Origin: Bacteroidales bacterium UBA1680 | GTDB lineage: Bacteria > Bacteroidota > Bacteroidia > Bacteroidales > UBA932 | Reading direction: 5' to 3' | Length of the DNA: 50,731 nt | Assembly (NCBI GenBank): GCA_002320605.1 | Contig: DCKG01000014.1 | Location: 1 to 50,731 of the forward strand | Shown: piece after piece, positions 44,716-50,731 of the stretch | How positions within the stretch are numbered: position 1 is the stretch's first letter | Layout of the letters: each line of letters opens with the position of its first letter | The notes under the pieces: generated by a model | Database searches by the model: none | Told to the model about the DNA's origin: nothing | The model's input: the letters and a program-made list of their open reading frames with translations, nothing else | Translations under genes and position numbers: made by a program

Positions 44716-45645
44716 TCAATCTATTGACGGATATGTTATCTTCCTGATCGTTCCACGAAAGCATTTATATAAAGATGCTGTCGTCTGCGTCATGGCAACC
44801 ATAAGCGGACTCCTTTGCCCATCTATTACAACATCTAGCACAGGGATAGTCAGGAGTTTCTTTTTAATTTCTTTATCAATAGTTATATTTCCTGTTCCTG
44901 TGTTCCAAATAATCCCGAACACAAGGTCATCAACGTACGGCCTATATGGTTCCATTATGTCATCCGCTAGACAAAATGCATTGTATCTGTTATGATGATG
45001 AATGCCTAGCGTAGGCAGCATTCCGCTAGATGTTAATGCTCTTGCAGTTATTGATCTGAGAATAGCATATCCGTAGTTCAGCAAATTGTTAGGAGGAGCA
45101 CCGTCACGTCCTCTCACAAAGTTGTCAAGCCCTTTAATGCCAGAAAACAGATTCTTCCAGTAATATGCCGCAGCCCTTGCCTCAATGTTATCCGGATCTC
45201 CACTCCTTACCTTTTTCGCCCAATTCAGCATCATTTTCTTGTCCATGCCAGAGTTTCTATATAGAACCGCTGACTGGTTCGTGATTTTTGCTACTATAGT
45301 CTGCTGCCATAGTTGCTTCCGCAATGGAAGGCTGGCTTCAATCTGGTCTCTAAATCTTTCACTCTGCACAGTATGACTTTCCAAAGGCAGACACATTGCG
45401 ACAGGCATGCCCTTATCATCACAGGTAATGACAGCACAATTGTTGGTGACAAGAGCCGCAATAAGTCCCTGCGTTATCGTAATCTGCCTATTATCAAGAA
45501 CAAGAACACCGATATCCTCTATAGGTGCGGTTATGATCTTCTCCTTACTTTCAGATGAATCCGCAACAATTTCTCTCACAACGAGTTGCCTGTCTTTAAG
45601 CGAAAGATAGGCGGGATTAATGATGGCAAGAGTCTTCTTAATCAT
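44716..45645 (-). CDS. cas1: CRISPR-associated endonuclease Cas1 (type II)
   Basis: Cas1 is the integrase that inserts new spacers. The 309-residue protein has 'DIGVLVLDNRQITITQGLIAALVTNNCAVITCDDKGMPVAM', the catalytic Glu155 in 'DNIEARAAAYYW', 'NNLLNYGYAILRSITARALTSSGMLPTLGIHHHNRYNAFCLADDIMEPYRPYVD' with the catalytic His and Asp, and the C-terminal helical region. All key residues are present. The start overlaps the cas9 stop by 4 bases, so translation is coupled. The absence of cas4 and csn2 makes the system type II-C. Confidence 0.96.
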   Translation of the reverse strand: MIKKTLAIINPAYLSLKDRQLVVREIVADSSESKEKIITAPIEDIGVLVLDNRQITITQGLIAALVTNNCAVITCDDKGMPVAMCLPLESHTVQSERFRDQIEASLPLRKQLWQQTIVAKITNQSAVLYRNSGMDKKMMLNWAKKVRSGDPDNIEARAAAYYWKNLFSGIKGLDNFVRGRDGAPPNNLLNYGYAILRSITARALTSSGMLPTLGIHHHNRYNAFCLADDIMEPYRPYVDDLVFGIIWNTGTGNITIDKEIKKKLLTIPVLDVVIDGQRSPLMVAMTQTTASLYKCFRGTIRKITYPSID

Positions 45646-48600
45646 ATCATATCGCCGTTGATTGAAATGATATGTCCTAACCTATCCACTTTGACGGGGT
45701 AGCAGACTTCCTTAATAGAAGTCTTTCCATCTATTGTTTTCTGAGACTTATTCCCAGATTCAAATTCAACCTTATCTTTAATGACAGAGGCCACTGACTG
45801 AGGGATGAAATAGCACTTCCCTTGTCCCGAACTCACCATTTTATAGATTCGATTCTTGTCTAGTGAAGGTCCAAGTTTTCCATCTTTTATTTCTTCTTCC
45901 GTAGGCACGTAAACCAGATCACCTGGGGACAGCACCATAATAGGCTTCATACCGTTTTCGTTTTCCGGCGCAGGAGCCAGACCTTGCTTCTCCCTATCGA
46001 TGGCGACATTTAAAGGTATGTCGGCAAACGATCGGACTTTCTTAATCTCTCCCGTCTCCTTGTCTTTGGCTTCTCTTTCATAGATCGCATAGAATAGAAT
46101 GATGTCCGCTTCTACGAATTGTTTGGCCTTTGCGCCGACATATCCTACACTGAACTTATGGCCCTTTTCATAATACGGAACTTTAAAAATAGGCTGGTGC
46201 ATACGTCTGCCGTTCAGACGCACGATGTTGTCGTTCATCCGTTCGATTCCGTCAGGGCTGAATGCTACATTCGGGTCGTTGCCGTTTTCGGCAAGATGGG
46301 CCAGCATTATTTTTTGGATTGCAGTATCCGTAATATGTGTCTTTATTTTCTCCTCGGTGTAAGACATGTCGATTGGCTTCCTCGTGGAGAAGAACCGATG
46401 TTTCGGGAGCCCTGTCTTTGGGTTCTTATCTTCCTGAGTAAAGTAGTACACGTCAATCTTTTTAAGATTCACATCTGACCAGGTATCCTTCTCCTGCTCA
46501 AAATAGTCCTTGATTTTAGCGAGGCTTATTTCTTCCCTGAGAAACTCTTTGAGTTTCTCCTTAAGGTCTCTGTTCACAATATCGTCAAGGTGCTCGATGG
46601 CGGATTTCAGATTCTTCTGACGAATCATTCTCAAATTCACCTCTCTGTAGAAGATGGCCGTGTGCAAGGACTTGCGCACTGCCCAGTTGTCGCCTTTCAT
46701 CTGCTTCGCAATAATTTTCTTTCCGTCCTCATAATGCTGGTAATAATTCGTAGTTTTGTTTATGACCCTCAGATTCTGCTTAAAGCTTACAATAATGTTG
46801 TTCAGTGCATTGTATACATCATTTTGAAATCCAGTCCAAGGCGTTTTGATTACCCATCTGTAGCTTCCGTCTCCCTGGAGCACTTTGTCGCACAATAAAC
46901 GCTGGAGGTCATATCTCGAAATTTTTGCTCCTTTGCAGGCGGAAGAATTGTTGAGATAGTTCACGATGTTTCGGCTGGCACAGGCAATAACAATTGCATC
47001 CATAGCATGATGTCTATGGTCGATTCGCTTAATGATGAATCCTTTGCTCATGTCGTCTGGCACGTTAGGGATTTCATGCCCGTTTTTGTTAATTGTAGTG
47101 TATTCGTTTGTACCTGTGATTTCATTCATCCTTCTAAAGCGAGGCAGAAGGATCTTATTCCATATGTCTTTTATACCCCAATCTACCTTGAGCCTGTCTG
47201 TTATTGAGCCGTTAGTGGCAATGACATTGCGAGAGGTCGCCTCAGTCTCGCCTTCTTTTCTTACGATATTGGATAGAAGCCCAAGCATGAGCCTGCTGAT
47301 ATATCTGCTGTCATTGAGCTGCCTGTTGATAAAGTCCTCCGGAATGTCGTCAAGCATGAGATTCTTAAACTTGATCCTCATCCGTTCGTTTCCGTAGATT
47401 TTCTTGACGAAGTCTTCATACTTGTCCTTAGTCAATATTCTCACAGTGCCACCCATGTTGAGCGATACAGCTTCTCCACCATGTTTATCAATGAACTCAT
47501 GGCCCAACATGTTTGATTTCAGCTTGTTCACCTCTGATTCGCATATTACTTTGTTGTTGTATGAGTCATCGAAGTATCTCGCCTGTGGAATCACATGCTC
47601 GATTTCATATGCCGGAGTAAACAATTTTGCCAGAGGAATCGGCTGCCCCGTGTATGGTGAACGGTATTTCTGATCCAGCCATAGTTTGTATTTTAGAATC
47701 TCAGCATGGGTCGGCTGTTCAGTTTTGCCGTTGCCAAGATTACGAAGAACGTCAACAACATAATCAGGCAATTCTTCTCCACTATTTAGGACGGTTTCTT
47801 CATAAATCCTGAGAAGGTCCTGTTGAGAAGGAGAATAGGGTCTGACATAATCGATTTTAAAATCAGGATTGGTAAACTCCATCAATAGAGCGCGGATCCT
47901 CATATTCGTATTCTCGTTCTCAAGGGCTCTCATCTGATATTGTCTGCGTTTGTCGGCCGGACTCTTAAGATCTCGTCCCATCTCGATGTGAATTTCATCA
48001 ATCTTGCCGAAACACCGCCAGATATCTCTGACAGTTCTCAAAGTCTCGGTCACAACCTGCTCTACGATAGGGTTGTGGAGAGAATGTTGTTTGAAATTGT
48101 TAAGATAGGCATCAATGTCTTCAGGACTTGTCCAAAGCTGAGAATCAGACGCTTCACTATGCCTGCCATAGACAACGTAACAAGCAAGATAAAGAGGCAG
48201 TCCCTTGAAATCGGAAATACTTTTATATGACGACAGCTGATCTCTCACTTTCTGGGGAATGGAGGCGGAGACATTTCCGTTAATTATGTTTTCAATATTG
48301 GCCTTGACATCATCAGATATTGCTGCCTCGCTCCAGAATTCTCCCATTCTCATCAGCGGCAGCAACTTTTTAATGGCCTTTGCTGAGTAAGCTCCGTAGT
48401 CCTTTTCAAAGGCCGGGAATTTCTTGAAGTTTTCAACGAAAGTTCCTTCGAGGCCATGTTTCTCGGCGAATTTTCCTAGGGCTTCTTCAAGTTCTTTCCT
48501 GCTCTCGGATGAGTAGAGAATTAGCCAAAGCTCATTCTCTATGTCTCTGGTAAGGAAAGAAGAAGGGATTCCCGATTTCTTCAACCTTGAAAGAATCGGG

Positions 48601-50183
48601 CCGCGTGTCTCGTTGCAAGGATAATCTTTACCTTCTACATAGTTCCAAACGTATGGGAGTTTCGAATCTTTGCCTTTCGGCTTTTTAATGCCAAAGAATT
48701 CTTTAAGGAAAGTCTCTTCTTCGGTGTTTGAGATGTCATTGAGACATTTGAATATAGTTACACGTTCTGCCTCGGTAGGAATGAAATAAGATGTTTCATC
48801 TCTCTCTGTGAAATTATTGTAGATCCTCAGATTCTGAACGAACTGCCACAAGCGGAACTCCTGGTAAAGAGGCTGAGATTTGGCGATGCATTTTACCGGG
48901 GCTGTCTTTACCTCGCCTGTCTCTTTGTCAATATAGGAGTGGCTCTCGTATGGGCAGTTGTCTATCAGGCTCTTCTTTGTTTTCAATGGCCTCTGGTATA
49001 GAATGATATCATCAGCTAAAAGATATATGAAATCTCTTGACGCAATGGAATTGCGATAGCCGTCATTGCTAGGATACAGTTCTTCGATGCATTGGCGATA
49101 CAAGTCTCTGTCTGTCAGTTCCTTGATAAACCCAGCCTGCTTGCCGAGAATTGCTTTCAATTCAGCTCTGTAGAACTCTCTGTCTATAGTCCTGACCAGT
49201 TTGCCTCGGATTTTTTGTGTTGGTTCTTTCAGAAGCGCATTGAAAATGTACTCCCCAACGTACTCTCCTGATTTGTTGACCTGATCTTCAGTCCTTGTTT
49301 TGATGAGAGTCCAGTCGTTTTCTCCCGGCATGCGGAAGCTTCGCTGGATTTCTCCGTATTTGTTCAGTTTTGGCTTTCCGTCTTTGTCGAGGTCGGTGGT
49401 AATGATGAATTCCTTTGTCTTCCCCTCCCAATCAGGCTTGATTTCAGAAGGACGTTTGTATACCATCCCGTTGTCGAGCTTACAATTCCACCAAGTGGAT
49501 TTTCCCTTCTTATCACCGCTGTCGGTTACTTCTACAACTGTGGCCGACAAATATTCAACTAGTTTTGACTTGTCTTCCTGCTCCTGCTCATCCATTCCCA
49601 TGAGCTGGTTATATCCTCTCTTTTGGTTTGCGTTCAGAAGTATCCAGGAAAGCTCTTCTTTGGTGATCGGGCTGTAGAGGGCTTTCTTCCGGAGATAGTA
49701 TATGGTCCAGTCGTAAGGAATCTTACCTCCGTTCTTTAGAAATTCAGGGTTATGCACCTTGAACTCTTCATACATCTCATTGAATGCCTGTAGATAGACA
49801 AATTCCTGCCTGCCGTCAGAATTTGCCCTCCATGCTATTTTGTGGTCATCGGCATCGATGAATTTCCCATAACGGTCAAGAGAAGCAGCATAATGTTCAG
49901 GTAGGAAGCCCATCAAATTCAGTACTCTATGAAGCCGCTCCCTTCTGAGAATAAACCTCTCATTCATTCGGCGGGAAGCCCTCATGCTTCTTCTGCCCGC
50001 CGTCTGTGAAACAGCATTTCCTTTAGCAAAATCGCTCAACTGCGAGGCATCCATTGGAATAATTCTGCTTCCGCAGCCTTTAATGCCCGCAAGTATTTCT
50101 TTTTCAGCCGCATCAGTTACGCTTCCAACAACAGCCCAGCCAATGCTATTAGTGCCAAGGTCTAGTCCTAGAATATTTTTCAT
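45642..50183 (-). CDS. cas9: CRISPR-associated endonuclease Cas9 (type II-C)
   Basis: Cas9 is the RNA-guided DNA nuclease that cuts targets matching the crRNA, with the tracrRNA as cofactor. RuvC-I is 'ILGLDLGTNSIGWAVVG' with Asp8, the Arg-rich bridge helix lies at about 60-90 ('SMRASRRMNERFILRRERLH'), and RuvC-II is 'IDEIHIEMGRDLKSP' with Glu734. The HNH domain reads 'YEIEHVIPQARYFDDSYNNKVI' with His863, and RuvC-III 'DHRHHAMDAIVIA' with Asp1062. The C-terminal 400 residues should hold the wedge and PAM-interacting domains. All nuclease residues are present, so it looks active. At 1513 residues it is at the long end of type II-C proteins. It begins an operon with cas1 and cas2. Confidence 0.97.
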   Translation of the reverse strand: MKNILGLDLGTNSIGWAVVGSVTDAAEKEILAGIKGCGSRIIPMDASQLSDFAKGNAVSQTAGRRSMRASRRMNERFILRRERLHRVLNLMGFLPEHYAASLDRYGKFIDADDHKIAWRANSDGRQEFVYLQAFNEMYEEFKVHNPEFLKNGGKIPYDWTIYYLRKKALYSPITKEELSWILLNANQKRGYNQLMGMDEQEQEDKSKLVEYLSATVVEVTDSGDKKGKSTWWNCKLDNGMVYKRPSEIKPDWEGKTKEFIITTDLDKDGKPKLNKYGEIQRSFRMPGENDWTLIKTRTEDQVNKSGEYVGEYIFNALLKEPTQKIRGKLVRTIDREFYRAELKAILGKQAGFIKELTDRDLYRQCIEELYPSNDGYRNSIASRDFIYLLADDIILYQRPLKTKKSLIDNCPYESHSYIDKETGEVKTAPVKCIAKSQPLYQEFRLWQFVQNLRIYNNFTERDETSYFIPTEAERVTIFKCLNDISNTEEETFLKEFFGIKKPKGKDSKLPYVWNYVEGKDYPCNETRGPILSRLKKSGIPSSFLTRDIENELWLILYSSESRKELEEALGKFAEKHGLEGTFVENFKKFPAFEKDYGAYSAKAIKKLLPLMRMGEFWSEAAISDDVKANIENIINGNVSASIPQKVRDQLSSYKSISDFKGLPLYLACYVVYGRHSEASDSQLWTSPEDIDAYLNNFKQHSLHNPIVEQVVTETLRTVRDIWRCFGKIDEIHIEMGRDLKSPADKRRQYQMRALENENTNMRIRALLMEFTNPDFKIDYVRPYSPSQQDLLRIYEETVLNSGEELPDYVVDVLRNLGNGKTEQPTHAEILKYKLWLDQKYRSPYTGQPIPLAKLFTPAYEIEHVIPQARYFDDSYNNKVICESEVNKLKSNMLGHEFIDKHGGEAVSLNMGGTVRILTKDKYEDFVKKIYGNERMRIKFKNLMLDDIPEDFINRQLNDSRYISRLMLGLLSNIVRKEGETEATSRNVIATNGSITDRLKVDWGIKDIWNKILLPRFRRMNEITGTNEYTTINKNGHEIPNVPDDMSKGFIIKRIDHRHHAMDAIVIACASRNIVNYLNNSSACKGAKISRYDLQRLLCDKVLQGDGSYRWVIKTPWTGFQNDVYNALNNIIVSFKQNLRVINKTTNYYQHYEDGKKIIAKQMKGDNWAVRKSLHTAIFYREVNLRMIRQKNLKSAIEHLDDIVNRDLKEKLKEFLREEISLAKIKDYFEQEKDTWSDVNLKKIDVYYFTQEDKNPKTGLPKHRFFSTRKPIDMSYTEEKIKTHITDTAIQKIMLAHLAENGNDPNVAFSPDGIERMNDNIVRLNGRRMHQPIFKVPYYEKGHKFSVGYVGAKAKQFVEADIILFYAIYEREAKDKETGEIKKVRSFADIPLNVAIDREKQGLAPAPENENGMKPIMVLSPGDLVYVPTEEEIKDGKLGPSLDKNRIYKMVSSGQGKCYFIPQSVASVIKDKVEFESGNKSQKTIDGKTSIKEVCYPVKVDRLGHIISINGDMI

Positions 50184-50259
50184 TTTTATTTATTGATTAT
50201 TAGTAAACTCATGCTTGGGAGATCATTGCCAAGTGCAATAACTCTTGTTTTTCTCATCA

Positions 50260-50267
50260 TAAAGTTA
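50260..50267 (-). promoter_or_regulatory. Candidate -7 element of the cas9 operon
   Basis: TAACTTTA on the minus strand matches TAnnTTTG with one mismatch, about 77 bases before the cas9 ATG. No clear -33 element accompanies it. Confidence 0.35.
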
Positions 50268-50274
50268 AAAAAAA

Positions 50275-50283
50275 TATTGTGAT
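50275..50283 (+). repeat. Partial CRISPR repeat upstream of the tracrRNA
   Basis: TATTGTGAT equals the first nine bases of the repeat region (44202-44210) and is the exact reverse complement of the anti-repeat end at 50335-50343. It lies 7 bases from the candidate cas9 -7 element. Confidence 0.4.
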
Positions 50284-50315
50284 AATGAATAATAAAATAT
50301 TTTTTTCTTATATTA

Positions 50316-50406
50316 GCAACAGAATTTCAAGCAAATCACAATAAGGATTATTCCGTTGTGAAAACATTAGGTTCTTTCCCGTTGCCCTTAGCAGCGGGAT
50401 TTTTTA
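50316..50406 (+). ncRNA. tracrRNA, divergent from cas9
   Basis: The anti-repeat at 50322-50343 is perfectly complementary over 22 bases to the CRISPR repeat at 44202-44223. It is followed by a nexus-like stem (AAGG-attatt-CC, with CACAA/TTGTG flanks) and a strong terminator: TCCCGTTGC (50377-50385), loop, GCAGCGGGA (50391-50399), then six Ts. The order anti-repeat, nexus, terminator is that of known tracrRNAs. The 5-prime end is not certain. TATATTAG near 50310 is a weak promoter match. The gene is transcribed away from cas9. Confidence 0.85.
50377..50405 (+). terminator. Rho-independent terminator of the tracrRNA
   Basis: A 9-bp stem with one G-U pair (TCCCGTTGC/GCAGCGGGA), a 5-base loop and a T6 tract at 50400-50405. 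Confidence 0.8.
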
Positions 50407-50731
50407 TTATGATAGATGTTGAAACATGCCGGGTACCATTTTCCACTATTACGAAGCCGTAAACTTGAATAATGACATGCCTTCGAATATTACCTACTGT
50501 GAATCAGTGATTCCTGATCCTTAATAAATATCCCCGTCTGTTCCTTCACGCTTAGTAAAGTCATTTCGAATAACTTTCACTATATTCAATGATTCGTTAA
50601 AAATTTAACAATTATATAATATTCAATTACTTACATATACAATAGCCCGTTTCCGGGTAGCTTAACAGCACCGCGCGGGCGGCATAGAACAAAGCCGAAA
50701 AAAGTGTTAAAATTGGGTGAAAATAACGCTT
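50407..50731. other. Window end, no gene recognised
   Basis: No CRISPR repeat, tRNA or convincing coding frame is visible. A very AT-rich stretch (50590-50640) is followed by a GC-rich one with a small CCCG/CGGG hairpin near 50650 and 'gcaccgcgcgggcggc'. It may be the promoter and leader of a gene beyond the window. Confidence 0.4.

Noticed and set aside
50640..50731. GC-rich stretch with small hairpins at the window end, considered as a tRNA or riboswitch
   Set aside because: No cloverleaf or known aptamer core can be formed, and the segment is cut by the window edge.

Overview
The window is chromosomal DNA from a member of the Bacteroidales, probably gut-associated. The evidence is a SusC/SusD polysaccharide-utilisation locus with FecR and an ECF sigma factor, a one-piece hybrid two-component regulator, many lipoproteins with SusD-style signal peptides, repeated matches to the Bacteroidetes promoter (TTTG, 19 bases, TAnnTTTG), and a type II-C CRISPR locus whose 47-base repeat resembles what I recall of Bacteroides repeats. 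The species cannot be named from sequence alone.

Layout. 1-4.5 kb is a graveyard: fragments of AAA ATPase genes and a hipBA-type kinase/antitoxin pair split in two by a 2.4-kb cassette of two paralogous AAA ATPases. 4.6-12 kb holds a leftward set of surface proteins (a coiled-coil/Ig-like/lectin-like lipoprotein broken by a frameshift, an outer-membrane barrel, a lipoprotein, a small protein). Divergent from it is a hybrid two-component regulator, and between them lie three phased copies of one motif. 12.6-24.5 kb is housekeeping: a flavodoxin lipoprotein, tRNA-Val, a DUF4251-like lipoprotein, an etfB-etfA-acyl-CoA dehydrogenase operon ending in a Stealth-family gene, a lactonase, a choline-kinase-like protein, a MATE exporter, an AspT/YidE-type transporter and a DUF47 protein.

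24.9-36.9 kb is a complete-looking glycan locus: FecR, transducing SusC, SusD, a GH18-like binding protein without catalytic acids, a DUF1735-LamG lipoprotein, a GH18 endo-beta-N-acetylglucosaminidase with both catalytic acids, a large lipoprotein, and then the ECF sigma factor at the far end instead of beside FecR. The order recalls host high-mannose N-glycan loci of Bacteroides. 36.9-43.7 kb carries a second Stealth gene, uvrA, hsp20 behind a sigma-54-type promoter, tRNA-Asp, a DUF4886-type gene bounded by a copy of the tRNA 3-prime end, and an IS66 remnant.

44.2-50.4 kb is a type II-C CRISPR-Cas system: cas9 (1513 aa), cas1 and cas2 leftward, a tracrRNA gene divergent from cas9, and only one recognisable repeat beyond cas2. 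The repeat and the tracrRNA anti-repeat match over 22 bases. The machinery looks intact while the array appears to have collapsed. A 9-base piece of repeat beside the candidate cas9 promoter raises the possibility of self-regulation by a long tracrRNA.
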